Source of the DNA: Gracilibacillus oryzae | Lineage (GTDB): Bacteria > Bacillota > Bacilli > Bacillales > Amphibacillaceae | Assembly (NCBI RefSeq): GCF_009498735.1 | Contig: NZ_ML762430.1 | Location: 57,947 to 121,946 of the forward strand | DNA length: 64,000 bases | Reading direction: 5' to 3' | Shown: positions 26,392 through 36,338 of the stretch, piece after piece | How positions within the stretch are numbered: the stretch's first letter is position 1 | Layout: each line of letters begins with the position of its first letter | Notes under the pieces: generated by a model | Database searches by the model: none | What the model was told of the DNA's origin: nothing | The model's input: only the letters and a program-made list of their open reading frames with translations | Made by a program: the position numbers and the translations under genes

Positions 26392-27771
26392 CTAAATCTC
26401 CATCCGCTCAACAAAACGAATCGGTTCATTTTCCATTTTGTGGAGGCAGTCTGCGATAATCTCAATTCCTTGCTGAATTTGTTCCTCTTCAACCTGTGAG
26501 ATACACAAACGGATCATATTGCCTTTGCGAAATTCCGATAAAAACAGTCGATTCCCATCACTTACAGAAACCCCCCTGTGTTTCAGCATCGTGACTAATT
26601 GAGGAGCTTGAATTTTCTTGGGTAAATAAATAGAAAAATAAAAACCTGCAGCAGGCTCTGTAAACCGAACATTTGTAGGTAGACAGCGATTACATGCTAT
26701 TCTCGCAATCTCCATCTTTCTTCGATATAATTCTTTTATTCTTTCCAAATGCCCATTAAACATCCTGCTTTTTAAGTAGATTTCCAATGCTCCTTGTGAG
26801 ACCGTCGAACTGAAAAGATCGTTGCTGAATTTAAAACGCATAAATGTATTTTTCAATAACTCTGGTAAAACAACAGCTCCGATTCTTAAGCCAGGCAAGG
26901 TAATTTTGGAAAAACTCTTTACATAGATGACTTTTTCCTTCGAATCATAGGCATACATAGGGTCAGATTTGGCATTTAAATCAAGATCACTGAAAATATC
27001 ATCTTCTACAATATAAACATCATATTTGTGCGCAAGTTCCACCATCTTCTTTTTTTGCGAATTTGTGTAAGTGTGACCAAGTGGATTATTCAGGGAAGGT
27101 ACGGTGTAAAAGAATTTGATATCTTTATAGCGAAACATATACTCTAACTTCTCGAAATCTATGCCAGCCATCGTCCGTTCAATGCCGAATGTTTTGACAT
27201 CATTTACTTTTAGTGATTCTATGACGCCAAAGTATGTCGGCTGTTCTATTAAAATGTTTGATTTCCCATTTGGAAAAGGCATGGATACCAGCAGGTTTAT
27301 CACCTGTTGGGAACCTGATGTAATACATATTTTATCAGATGTAGTAAAAACTTGGCGGTCTTGCAAATGGTTTGTCAGTTCCATCCGTAATGAAGGTATA
27401 CCTTGTGGATGGGAATAGGCAAAAAGCTCTCCTTTATGTAGATTGATTGCCTGATTTAAGCAATGCTGAAAATCTTCATAAGGCATTGCTGCTGGATCAG
27501 GCCCAGCTGAAAGAAAGTCAATGTGATCAATGTCTGATCCATTAACTAATGGATATCTGTCATTGACAACAAAATATCCACTTTTTGGTATTGAATAAAT
27601 CAAGTGCTGTTTTTCCAGGTTTGTATATGCTTTAATGATTGTATTTTTACTACAAGCATGCTGTTCAGCGAGCTGCCTGATCGATGGCAACTTCGATCCG
27701 GATTTTAACTCACCACCAAGGATGCGCTGTTTAATTTCGTCATAAATCAAACTGTATTTTGTCTGTGTCAT
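26392..27771 (-). CDS. MocR-type GntR regulator with aminotransferase domain
   Basis: The 459-aa protein joins a GntR winged helix (residues about 10-75, GSKLPSIRQLAEQHACSKNT) to a fold-type I aminotransferase domain. The PLP-binding Lys is in YVKSFSKITLPGLRIG, and SLNNPLGHTY is the usual NP motif. MocR proteins such as PdxR and GabR sense PLP or amino compounds. It is divergent from the GNAT gene at 27879, a possible target. ATG follows AAAGGAAG. Confidence 0.85.
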   Translation of the reverse strand: MTQTKYSLIYDEIKQRILGGELKSGSKLPSIRQLAEQHACSKNTIIKAYTNLEKQHLIYSIPKSGYFVVNDRYPLVNGSDIDHIDFLSAGPDPAAMPYEDFQHCLNQAINLHKGELFAYSHPQGIPSLRMELTNHLQDRQVFTTSDKICITSGSQQVINLLVSMPFPNGKSNILIEQPTYFGVIESLKVNDVKTFGIERTMAGIDFEKLEYMFRYKDIKFFYTVPSLNNPLGHTYTNSQKKKMVELAHKYDVYIVEDDIFSDLDLNAKSDPMYAYDSKEKVIYVKSFSKITLPGLRIGAVVLPELLKNTFMRFKFSNDLFSSTVSQGALEIYLKSRMFNGHLERIKELYRRKMEIARIACNRCLPTNVRFTEPAAGFYFSIYLPKKIQAPQLVTMLKHRGVSVSDGNRLFLSEFRKGNMIRLCISQVEEEQIQQGIEIIADCLHKMENEPIRFVERMEI

Positions 27772-27878
27772 CCTAAATCTTCCTTTCTGTACCCATACAG
27801 ATGCCTAAAATAAAGATTCCATTAGATAACTGTGATGACTATAATTCCATTATAACAAGTTTTCAGGAGGTTGATTAA

Positions 27879-28307
27879 ATGGAATGGTACAGAGATGGAT
27901 ATACAATCAGTAATAATCAAGAAAGAATGGATACAGAAAGGATCTATGAGATGCTATCCCAAAGTTATTGGGCAAAAGAACGGTCAAAGGAAGTAATAAT
28001 CCAAAGCATGAATCACTCGATTTGTTTTGCAGTGCTTGATGGAGAGAAACAAGTTGGCTTTGCCAGATTGATAACAGACAAAATTGTATTCTCATGGGTT
28101 TGTGATCTGATTATCCATCCAGATTATCGTGGGGAAGGGTTAGGCAAATGGCTTGTTAAGTGCATTATGGAGCACCCAGACAATCAAGTAAGAATGTTAG
28201 GTCTAGTAACAAAAGATGCTCATACCCTATATCAGAAATTTGGTTTTGCCAACAAAGAAATGATGCAGTGTAAAATCCAAAAACCTGCAAGCTGGCAAGA
28301 ATGCTGA
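27879..28307 (+). CDS. GNAT family N-acetyltransferase
   Basis: The 142-aa minimal GNAT has CFAVLDGEKQVGFARLITD and DLIIHPDYRGEGLGKWLVK as acetyl-CoA motif, then YQKFGF. It is divergent from the MocR gene, 107 bases away. ATG 27879 follows CAGGAGGT. The substrate is unknown. Confidence 0.8.
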   Translation: MEWYRDGYTISNNQERMDTERIYEMLSQSYWAKERSKEVIIQSMNHSICFAVLDGEKQVGFARLITDKIVFSWVCDLIIHPDYRGEGLGKWLVKCIMEHPDNQVRMLGLVTKDAHTLYQKFGFANKEMMQCKIQKPASWQEC

Positions 28308-28371
28308 AAGACTTTTATTGTCTGTCCGAATTATATATACTAAAACTATAAACTGTGAGGAGGAAATGATC

Positions 28372-28932
28372 TTGCCAAAAGAAAAGTTATCACAAGAACA
28401 ATTAGAAGAATTACTAACAACATTAAAAGTCCGTTTTGAAACAAACATGCATCGCCATGAAGACCTTGAGTGGGAGAAAGTCCAACATAAGCTTGAGGCA
28501 GAACCAGATAAATTATGGTCACTTAATGAAATGGAAATAACAGCTGGCGAGCCAGATGTTGTAGATTATGATCAAAGCAACGATGAATACATATTTTATG
28601 ATTGTTCAGCAGAAAGTCCAAAAGGGCGCAGAAGTGTTTGTTATGATCGAGCAGCACTTGAGGCAAGAAAAAAACATAAGCCGGAAAACAGTGCAATGGA
28701 TATGGCAGCTGAAATGGGCATTGAAATTTTAACAGAAGAACAATATCGCGCCTTGCAGGAACTTGAGAATTTTGACAAAAAAACATCAAGCTGGATTCAG
28801 ACACCATCTGACATACGGGAACTCGGCGGAGCACTTTTCTGTGACTTTCGTTTTGGCCATGTTTTTGTCTACCACAATGGTGCGGATTCTTATTATGGTG
28901 CCAGAGGATTTCGCGGGTCGCTTAGAGTTTGA
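28372..28932 (+). CDS. DUF4256 family protein
   Basis: The 186-aa protein matches DUF4256: LTTLKVRFETNMHRHEDLEW, DVVDYDQSNDEYIFYDCSAE, and WIQTPSDIRELGGALFCDFR near the C-terminus. The function is not known. AGGAGG (28358-28363) lies eight bases before TTG 28372 and only two before ATG 28366, so I prefer TTG. Confidence 0.8.
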   Translation: MPKEKLSQEQLEELLTTLKVRFETNMHRHEDLEWEKVQHKLEAEPDKLWSLNEMEITAGEPDVVDYDQSNDEYIFYDCSAESPKGRRSVCYDRAALEARKKHKPENSAMDMAAEMGIEILTEEQYRALQELENFDKKTSSWIQTPSDIRELGGALFCDFRFGHVFVYHNGADSYYGARGFRGSLRV

Positions 28933-29027
28933 TTGTTAGAAGGATTTGATTTTTTCATTCCATATTGTTTTCCCGAAGGTTTCACTGTAAAATATTCTAG
29001 TTAATATTACTCTTAAGGGATGATGGA

Positions 29028-30422
29028 ATGAGAAAGACAGCACTTATTCTGCTGACTGTAGGAACAGTGATGACTTTACTAGTTTTTAACAATGTCATTG
29101 CAGAAAATAACAAGCATATATATGTATCAATAAACGGCAATGACCAAAATGATTGAACAAAAACAAAGCCGTTTCGCACACTAAAAAAAGCAGCATCTGA
29201 AGCAACTGCGGGAACTACTGTCTATATAAGAGAAGGCACATACAATGAAAAGTTGATTGTGGAACATAGCGGTACTGCAGCCAATCCAATTATTTTTCAG
29301 CCATATAAGGAAGAAAAAGCTGTTCTTAGCGGGACGGGCATTCAAGATGCTGAAGGAGATACCTCTCTTGTTTTGATTAATGGCAAAAATTATATAACAA
29401 TAAGAGACCTTTATATAGAAGACCTGTCAACCGAATTAGCGGATGAAACAGTAGTGGGGATTTTCGTCACAGGCTCAAGCAGTTACATTACATTAGAAAA
29501 TAACCATATTCAGCGCATTGCAACAAACCATCAGGAAGGCACTGCGCACGGGATCGCCATCTATGGAACAGAGCCGATGCATGAAATTAACATCTTGAAT
29601 AATACTTTAGAGGATTTAAAACTAGGTTACAGTGAATCGCTTGTCTTAAATGGAAACATCGATGGATTTCTGGTGGAAGGGAATCTGGTTCGCCGTAATA
29701 ACAATATCGGGATCGACCTGATCGGTTATGAAGGTATTGCCAATGACAAAAATGCGGATTATGTTCGCAATGGTGCAGTGAAAAATAATCAGGTGTATGA
29801 GATCTCCTCCTACGGCAATCTTGCTTACGGTGATGAGTACAGTGCCGGCGGAATATATGTAGATGGCGGCAAAAATATTATAATTGAGAACAATACGGTT
29901 CATAATAGTGATATAGGTATTGAAGCGACCTCTGAGCATGCAGGGAAATATGCAGAAAATATTTCCATTGTTAATAATACGATTTATAACAACCATTTTA
30001 CAGGGATATCCATTGGCGGATATGATGAAGAACGTGGTGGCACGATAAATTCCACGATCGCCAACAATATTATTTATCGAAATGACACAGTAGGTTTAGA
30101 TGGAGGACAATTGCTGCTGCAGCATGACACCATTGAAAATGTAATTGAGAAAAATATATTGACTGCATCAGACTCTCATATTTTTATTGCCAACTATTTT
30201 TCAACGAACCAAGACAACAGCTTAAGCAGAAATGTATTCCATCGAGAACAAGGGAAAGACGGGGTATGGGTTTGGAAAACGGAAACTTATGATTCTTTTC
30301 CTGAATTTAAAAAGGTTTCCAATAATAAGAGATCCAAATATATAGACCCAATGTTTGTGAATGAAAAAGCGTATGATTTCCGATTGAAAGAAAATTCAAC
30401 TGCAAAGTTAATAGTGGAGTAG
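29028..30422 (+). pseudogene. Secreted right-handed parallel beta-helix protein with nonsense codon
   Basis: A signal peptide (residues 1-25, RKTALILLTVGTVMTLLVF) is followed by the usual YVSINGNDQND start of parallel beta-helix proteins. TGA at 29154-29156 replaces what is normally Gly, and the frame continues as TKTKPFRTLKKAASEAT and many N-rich beta-helix coils (ITLENNHIQRI, IIIENNTVHNSDIGIEA) to 30422. Such proteins are often polysaccharide lyases or surface-binding proteins. A single GGA-to-TGA change would explain the break. Confidence 0.75.
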
Positions 30423-30428
30423 CATAAG

Positions 30429-30464
30429 AAAAGTTTTGCCAACAAGCTTGGTGAAACTTTTTTT
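30429..30464 (+). terminator. Rho-independent terminator
   Basis: AAAGTTTTGCCAA and TTGGTGAAACTTT pair as an interrupted stem followed by seven T, just after the beta-helix gene. Confidence 0.7.
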
Positions 30465-30538
30465 ACTAGCAGAGATATCAACTTGCATAACATCTTTTCC
30501 TATAAGTAATTTTCTGTACTATTTCACCAATTTCGGCA

Positions 30539-30547
30539 CATAAAATA
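30539..30547 (+). promoter_or_regulatory. Sigma-K-like -10 box upstream of the YaaH-type gene
   Basis: CATAAAATA matches the sigma-K -10 consensus CATAnnnTA and lies 19 bases before ATG 30566. A good AC-type -35 at 16 bp is not seen. Confidence 0.4.
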
Positions 30548-30565
30548 GAAAAAAGGGGTGAGAAA

Positions 30566-31831
30566 ATGACTGTTCATGTTGTCCAATATGGAGAAACGCT
30601 ATGGCAAATTTCCAATAATTACAGTGTTCCGATTTCTGCAATTGTCGAGGTGAATGGGTTGCTTTCATCAAGTGCTGTAATTCCAGGGCTCGCACTTTAC
30701 ATCCCAGACCCGGCAATTATTCAGAATAGACCTTACAGAGTGAAAGCAGGAGATACACTATGGCAGCTTGCCAATCGTTTTAACACAACAGTGAATGCCA
30801 TTACAGCAGTTAATCCTGAGATAAACCCCAATCAATTATATCTTAACCAGGTACTCCAGATTCCAACACTTCTTAAGCCTCAAATAGAGACATTGGGTTT
30901 TCTGATCCCATACTCAACACAATCTGCTTTATCAGCTCTTCGGTCTTTAGCAGGCTCACTTACCTATGTGGCAATTGTTGCTTACTCTTTTACGACACAA
31001 GGCTATGCCTATGTTTTGTTAAATGATACAGAGGTCATTAGTGAAAGCAGTCGGTTAGGAGTAACCCCTCTATTAATGATTCGTAATTATACCTCGATTG
31101 GGTTTGATGCCGAATTAGCTGGGACTGTTTTTGCAAACCCCATTTACCGGAAAAATTTAATCGATAGTTTAATGCGGTTTGTGAATGAAAAAGGATATGG
31201 AGGTGTCTCGATTGATATTGAATTTATCCCTCCTGCACAAAGAAGAGAGTTTACAACATTTTTAAGTGAACTAAAAGCAGCACTTGGCCCACTGATTCTG
31301 CATGTCAATGTTCATGCCAAAACAGAAGATCTGCCAACAAACCGAATAGTAGGAGCCTACGATTATCAGGCAATTGGAGCGATCGCAGACAAGATCGCAG
31401 TTATGACAATGGATTATGGTTATCCAGGAGGACCACCAAATCCTGTGTCCCCATTATGGTGGATGTATCAAGTTGTCCGGTATGCAATAAGTCTGATTAC
31501 TCCTCGGAAATTGCAGGTTGCTTTTCCTTTATACGGATATGACTGGAGAGTACGTGATAATTCCTCAACCGCTTTATCAGTTAATGGCGCCCAAAATCAG
31601 GCAATTGCTGCTAATACTGTCATTAACTTCGACCAGGCAGCAGCCTCACCATGGTATCAGTATCTATCAGGACAGGAAGAGCATATCGTGTGGTTTGAGG
31701 ATATCAGAAGCTATCAGGAAAAATATTATTTAGTTGAACTTTACCAATTGTCAGGTGTAACATACTGGCAAATAAGCCTGCCAGCCCCTCAGAATTGGGC
31801 TTACTTAAATGATCGGTTTATTGTTTTATAA
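30566..31831 (+). CDS. Spore cortex-lytic/coat glycosidase, YaaH/SleL type
   Basis: The 421-aa protein has two N-terminal LysM domains (about residues 3-46, VVQYGETLWQISNNY, and 50-97, YRVKAGDTLWQLANRF) and a GH18 domain with the catalytic segment GYGGVSIDIEFIPP (about residue 215) and MTMDYGYPGG. This is the architecture of SleL/YaaH, N-acetylglucosaminidases that cut cortex fragments at germination and are held by LysM on spore peptidoglycan. No signal peptide is present, as expected for a mother-cell protein. ATG 30566 follows AAAAGGGGTG. Confidence 0.9.
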   Translation: MTVHVVQYGETLWQISNNYSVPISAIVEVNGLLSSSAVIPGLALYIPDPAIIQNRPYRVKAGDTLWQLANRFNTTVNAITAVNPEINPNQLYLNQVLQIPTLLKPQIETLGFLIPYSTQSALSALRSLAGSLTYVAIVAYSFTTQGYAYVLLNDTEVISESSRLGVTPLLMIRNYTSIGFDAELAGTVFANPIYRKNLIDSLMRFVNEKGYGGVSIDIEFIPPAQRREFTTFLSELKAALGPLILHVNVHAKTEDLPTNRIVGAYDYQAIGAIADKIAVMTMDYGYPGGPPNPVSPLWWMYQVVRYAISLITPRKLQVAFPLYGYDWRVRDNSSTALSVNGAQNQAIAANTVINFDQAAASPWYQYLSGQEEHIVWFEDIRSYQEKYYLVELYQLSGVTYWQISLPAPQNWAYLNDRFIVL

Positions 31832-31949
31832 ACCTGCAATTGTTTTTGAAAAGCTTTGTAAATCCAAAATATAAAAAAACAGAGTAACATACTTATAATA
31901 ATTAATTCGTCTAATTTCTGGGTACGTGTAGCGAAAACACCTACTAACT

Positions 31950-31958
31950 CATAGGATA
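31950..31958 (+). promoter_or_regulatory. Sigma-K-like -10 box upstream of the 681-aa coat protein
   Basis: CATAGGATA fits CATAnnnTA exactly, 36 bases before GTG 31994. The -35 is unclear. Confidence 0.4.
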
Positions 31959-31993
31959 TATTAATTAATTTTTAGATAGTAGGTGAAAAAAAG

Positions 31994-34039
31994 GTGAACC
32001 CAGAATTATGTGATTTATTAGAAAATGGAGGGGTTGTTTCTTGCTTTTTAGCTGACGAAAATGGTATCCCTCTTGACCCATTTGATCCCTCCTCAAACCT
32101 TTGTACTGAAGGAATACTGACACAAAGTAGAAAAGACGTTGACATTGTATTGCCTAATGGAGAAATAGCTGCACTCCAGAATATTAATATTCGCAAGGCT
32201 GGTTTTATTGTAGTTCAAGTAACAAATGGGATTGATACGTGTGTTTCTGAACCAATTCCTTTTTGTAAAGTAGAGAACGTGCTTTTATGTGCACCAGAAG
32301 GCACTGATATAAATTGCAGAATTACCGACTTTCGATGTTACGCTGTAGTCCACTGTCAAAATGGTTTCTATCAATCTGTTGAAATTTTCCTGGATATTTG
32401 CCAGGAGATTCAGTCAGTCACAGAAACAGTAATTGAAATTACAGGAAACTTCTGTTCCCCAAGAGAGCAGCTGATCCGTAATCGTTGCCCACTTCCAATC
32501 ATGCCGCCTCAATGTGGGGAAGAGCAAGATCAAGTGGCAGATCAATTAGAGATAATAACAGAATGCGTGAAGGATAATGACTTGGTACAGCAAGAGATAA
32601 TATGTGTGAATACTGAAAAAGTCTACGATTGGGTTGGCATCCAGTCCAAGCTTGAAATAAGAAGAAGTGCAGAGGATGCTCCTTTTATTTGTGATATTTG
32701 TACAATTGATTTATTTGTTTCTGCAGCAATTACTTGTGAAGGGACGATTAGCGGAACTGTTGAATGTGATGGAGAACCAGTAGAAGGAGCGACTGTTGTT
32801 CTAACCGCATCATCAGATATTGTTACTATCGTTCCAAACCCGGTAATTACAGATGCTTTTGGAAGCTTTGAAGCAACTGTAACCGTTCCAGAAGGCACAG
32901 ATCCAACTGAAGTCATCATTACTGCAAGCAGTGTAGTCAATAACCAGGCTATTTCTAGCACAGCAGAAACAATTGTTAGTTGTCCTGAGGAGCCTTGTAC
33001 CTTGGAATTATTCGCTGCTGGTCCTATTGAATGTAATGGCTTCATTTCTGGCAATATTACATGTGGAGATACGTCTATACCAGATGTTCCAGTTACACTT
33101 ACTGCTGTTCCAGATATTATCGAATTCGATCCTAATCCTGCTATTACTGGGGAAGGCGGAAACTTCTTCTCAGGAATCACTGTTCCTGATGAAACACCAT
33201 CGACACCTGTTGAAATTACAGCAACTGCAACGGTAGATGGTGAGGTTCTTTCAGATACCATTAGTGTTACAGTGTCCTGTGATCAAGCTTGTGTTTTAGT
33301 ATTAGAGTCGGCAGCTGAAATCACGTGTGAAGGAGAGATTACGGGAACATTAACATGTGACGGAATACCTCAAGAAGGTGTTTTGATCAACTTCAGCAGT
33401 TTTCCTGATACGGGAACATTCGACCCTGATCCCGCAATAACGGAAGCTGACGGAACGTTTACGACGACTTTAACCATACCTGAAGGCACACCAGAAACAG
33501 CTATTTTTGTAACTGCTCAGGCAACTGTAGGTGATGAAACTGTAACAGATACAATCGGTATCCAAGTAGATTGCCCGGGAGAAGAATGTCCGTGTAAATT
33601 CCGGATAGGAATACAAGGTAACAGGGCTGAAGCAGAAGTTGATATCACAGCCAATGGTGTACCATCAACACTATCTGGTACTATTAATGTAACTGCAATT
33701 CAGTGTTTTACAGCTGCGCCAATGTGTAACCCTGCTGTAGATAACTTTAATGTTACCTTTGGAGATAATGGAAGCACAATAAACTTCACTCAAGGCCGAA
33801 GAATTGAAATCGAATGTATCGGTAACACTTTTGCAAGTGTTCGAGGAACTGCTAATGTATCAGGAAACGTTTTACCTGAAGGCGTTTATGAGGTAACCAT
33901 AACATTAACAATTGGCCCGGATGATATTGGAACATGGACAGTTGATGCAACAGATACAGAAGGCAATACGTTTACTACAACATTTGAAGCAGAAATTTCA
34001 CCACCGACCTTTATAGGAGAATGTGACGAAACACCTTAA
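31994..34039 (+). CDS. Large Cys-containing spore-surface protein with three Ig-like repeats
   Basis: The 681-aa protein has an N-terminal domain (about residues 60-175) shared with the proteins at 49500 and 53316: NINIRK, VLLCAPEGTDI, CQEIQSVTETVIEI and CP-P-MPPQC. Next comes IICVNTEKVYDWV (about 200-212), a motif at the N-terminus of those two. Then three repeats of about 99 residues (starting about 235, 334 and 433) each carry TCEG.ISG, PNPxIT and a closing VSC, resembling Ig-like or carboxypeptidase-regulatory domains. A Cys-rich C-terminal domain follows. No signal peptide is present. It resembles BMQ_0737-type morphogenetic coat proteins. GTG 31994 follows TAGGTG. Confidence 0.7.
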   Translation: MNPELCDLLENGGVVSCFLADENGIPLDPFDPSSNLCTEGILTQSRKDVDIVLPNGEIAALQNINIRKAGFIVVQVTNGIDTCVSEPIPFCKVENVLLCAPEGTDINCRITDFRCYAVVHCQNGFYQSVEIFLDICQEIQSVTETVIEITGNFCSPREQLIRNRCPLPIMPPQCGEEQDQVADQLEIITECVKDNDLVQQEIICVNTEKVYDWVGIQSKLEIRRSAEDAPFICDICTIDLFVSAAITCEGTISGTVECDGEPVEGATVVLTASSDIVTIVPNPVITDAFGSFEATVTVPEGTDPTEVIITASSVVNNQAISSTAETIVSCPEEPCTLELFAAGPIECNGFISGNITCGDTSIPDVPVTLTAVPDIIEFDPNPAITGEGGNFFSGITVPDETPSTPVEITATATVDGEVLSDTISVTVSCDQACVLVLESAAEITCEGEITGTLTCDGIPQEGVLINFSSFPDTGTFDPDPAITEADGTFTTTLTIPEGTPETAIFVTAQATVGDETVTDTIGIQVDCPGEECPCKFRIGIQGNRAEAEVDITANGVPSTLSGTINVTAIQCFTAAPMCNPAVDNFNVTFGDNGSTINFTQGRRIEIECIGNTFASVRGTANVSGNVLPEGVYEVTITLTIGPDDIGTWTVDATDTEGNTFTTTFEAEISPPTFIGECDETP

Positions 34040-34064
34040 TTAATATATCGCTGAAAATTTACAG

Positions 34065-34105
34065 AAAACCAGTTTTCCTGATTTGAGGATAGCTGGTTTT
34101 TGTTT
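34065..34105 (+). terminator. Rho-independent terminator
   Basis: AAAACCAG (34065-34072) and CTGGTTTTT (from 34093) pair, with an inner TCCT/AGGA helix, followed by a T-rich run after the coat-protein gene. Confidence 0.7.
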
Positions 34106-34203
34106 TCTTTTAATAAAATCGACTCTGAGGATATATTTTATCTACGGAGATATAAGACAAGTGTAGACTCTGCAAGTATTTAATAAAGAACATTTTCAGA
34201 AGA

Positions 34204-34772
34204 TTATATCTCCATGGTCTGATAAAACCGACATAAACACAACATGAATAAAGTCGCTGGTAAATGTCCAATGGCGAATATAATTGCCATGAGAATAATG
34301 GCATCCTTTTTCGTTATTCGCGCCAGTAACCAGACAATCAGTGTCATACCAAATAATCGAAGCATCAATTCTTCTGTAATTCCCCCATAAAACATCGCCA
34401 GTAATCCTTGCCAACAAACACTAACAGTTGATTGGCCATCTGGAACTTCTATTAGAGGCGAAAAAACAAACAGATCAAGGAGAATAGTAATCAGGGAACC
34501 GATAAACGATAAGAGAATTCCTATTAGCATCCACTTTATCGAGATAGGGGGATTTCTTTTCATAAATCAGACCTTCCAATATTGGCACACTTAATCCTGT
34601 CAACTTTTGAAGTCGTACCCCTATTAATACCATAAAAAACAAAAAGACTGTCTGTATAATAGATTTGACAGCTCATTAATTATGTCATTTGGTAGGGAAT
34701 AATCGCAACTATCCCAATACTCCCTAAAGCTATCAGAAGAAATACTAACTTTAATTTCCATTTTCTATTCAT
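34204..34772 (-). pseudogene. Decayed CPBP-family intramembrane protease
   Basis: Three pieces in different frames make one CPBP gene. Piece 1 (34772 to 34680) has GGAGG, ATG and MNRKWKLKLVFLLIALGSIG ending at TAA. Piece 2, around 34560-34650, reads RLQKLTGLSVPILEGLIYEK. Piece 3 (34563 to 34204) carries the catalytic GGITEELMLRLFG (EExxxR) and FAIGHLPAT, then stops without the last helices. CPBP proteases cut membrane peptides in bacteriocin immunity and related roles. Frameshifts and a truncated C-terminus mark a pseudogene. Confidence 0.7.
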
Positions 34773-34880
34773 GTTAATCCTCCGTTCCTGTAATTCGCCA
34801 ATAGATTAGTGAAATTATTACATGTTATTCTATATTTGCCTTATAATGTAATCATGAGAATTATTCGGGAGGAAAAAATA

Positions 34881-35411
34881 TTGAATCATCATTTAACCAC
34901 AAAACGATTACAACTACATAAAATATCTATAGCAGATGCACCAAAATTGTTTAGAATATGGTCTGATCCAGAAGTAACGCGATATATGAACATCACAAGA
35001 TTCAACTCTGAAAAAGAAGCAGAGGATATGATTGCATTTTTGAATGAATTAGCAAAGCAAGAAAAAGCGATCAGATATTCTATTTTCCTGAAAGAATCAG
35101 ATGAACTTATCGGTTCGTGTGGATTTAATTCTTTCGATAAAGAAAATAGCATAACTGAAATAGGTTATGACATTGCCAAAGAACATTGGGGCAATGGCTA
35201 TGCACCTGAGGCTATTACTAGTTTGCTGGAGACTGCTTTTAATGTATTGGAGATCAATAGAGTAGAAGCGAAAGTAGAACCGGAAAATCTCCATTCTATC
35301 AAAGTATTAGAAAAATTAAACTTTACTTATGAAGGCAGGCTGAGACATGCAGAGAAATCGAAAGGTAGATTTGTTGATTTGAATGTATACTCTAGATTGA
35401 AATCGGACTAA
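34881..35411 (+). CDS. RimJ/RimL-type N-acetyltransferase
   Basis: The 176-aa protein begins [20 protein letters not shown], the family N-terminus, and has [20 protein letters not shown] and [16 protein letters not shown] 34881 is eight to nine bases after GGGAGGA; longer in-frame starts have no ribosome-binding site. The function is likely modification of a ribosomal or other protein N-terminus, by family only. Confidence 0.75.
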   Translation: MNHHLTTKRLQLHKISIADAPKLFRIWSDPEVTRYMNITRFNSEKEAEDMIAFLNELAKQEKAIRYSIFLKESDELIGSCGFNSFDKENSITEIGYDIAKEHWGNGYAPEAITSLLETAFNVLEINRVEAKVEPENLHSIKVLEKLNFTYEGRLRHAEKSKGRFVDLNVYSRLKSD

Positions 35412-35451
35412 ACGAAAAAGAGGAAATTCAATTCCTAAAGGATCGGAGGAA

Positions 35452-36048
35452 ATGATGAAGAACAATACGTTGACAGCTTACCATTTAGTTACAAAGCAAA
35501 AAATGACGCTTGGTCAGATTATTCACATCGATAAGAACCAACAAAACCAGTTATACCGTTTCTTTCTGGAAAAGGAACATTATAATTCTAATGGTGAAGA
35601 TTTTATTCAAATCCTAAAGAACGGCTATACGAATAAAGGAATCTTTTTGGATAAGGAAAATAGTGAAGTAGCTTTGAAATATATGGATCAGACGATTCGC
35701 GCAATTAGAGAAGTGATTGTAGAAATGGTGAGACTTCAGGAATTTCCTCAATATCCGTCAAGACTCTCCTGTTTATTTGCTTCGAAAACCTATCAAGATG
35801 CTTTAAAATGGAAAGAACTATTTGATTCATATAATCGAAAGGTATTACAAATTGTTAAGCTTCAGGTGAAAGGCAGTTATTTTGAAGGTGATGCCAATCT
35901 ATTGCCAAAGGAAGATGGTATTTCATTTGCTCAGAAGATGGAGCAGGCTAAAGAATATTGGAAAGGGAACAGGGAAAGTGGGTTGCTAGAGGTTTTAGTG
36001 AATGGTGAGATAAAAGTTATAGAGATTTTAGATAATGCGGATGAGTAA
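35452..36048 (+). CDS. DUF2441-like protein
   Basis: The 198-aa soluble protein begins [20 protein letters not shown] and contains [20 protein letters not shown], a pattern I associate with DUF2441, possibly related to ADP-ribosyltransferase-like DUF2441/DUF4433 proteins. No catalytic residues can be assigned safely. ATG follows CGGAGGAA. Array C of the 52-bp repeat starts 34 bases after its stop. Confidence 0.65.
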   Translation: MMKNNTLTAYHLVTKQKMTLGQIIHIDKNQQNQLYRFFLEKEHYNSNGEDFIQILKNGYTNKGIFLDKENSEVALKYMDQTIRAIREVIVEMVRLQEFPQYPSRLSCLFASKTYQDALKWKELFDSYNRKVLQIVKLQVKGSYFEGDANLLPKEDGISFAQKMEQAKEYWKGNRESGLLEVLVNGEIKVIEILDNADE

Positions 36049-36081
36049 TCTATCTCAATTTTTAATGGATTTCAGTTACAC

Positions 36082-36310
36082 TTCAAAAAATAAAAGCATT
36101 TTAACCATCAACGTCACATGCAGGGAACCACGCTGTGAAGAATAAAAGCCGTTTAAATCTCAAATCCCCCTATAGGGAGCCATAATGTGAAGAATAAGAG
36201 CCGTTTAAACATCAAATCCCTGTACAGTTAGCCTGGGTGTGAAGAGTAAAAACTATCTAATCATCAAAACTACCCCAAACCCGCTCTCATGTGAAGATTA
36301 GGAGAATGGG
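36082..36310. repeat. Array C of the 52-bp repeat (about 4.5 units)
   Basis: TGTGAAGA begins at 36134, 36186, 36238 and 36290, each 52 bp apart, with a decayed unit at 36082. Between copies, ATCAAATCC or ATCAAAACT occurs at the same offset as in the other arrays. Palindromes are weaker than in arrays A and B. No gene lies between 36048 and 36339. Confidence 0.8.
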
Positions 36311-36338
36311 AGGGTAGTATGTTCAAACTTTTCACCCT

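Noticed and set aside
29154..29156. TGA read as selenocysteine or programmed readthrough
   Set aside because: No SECIS-like hairpin was seen and several neighbouring genes carry different stops, so plain inactivation is simpler.
32623..33261. Minus-strand ORF of 212 aa
   Set aside because: It lies within the coat-protein gene and is a shadow of its repeat-rich coding frame.
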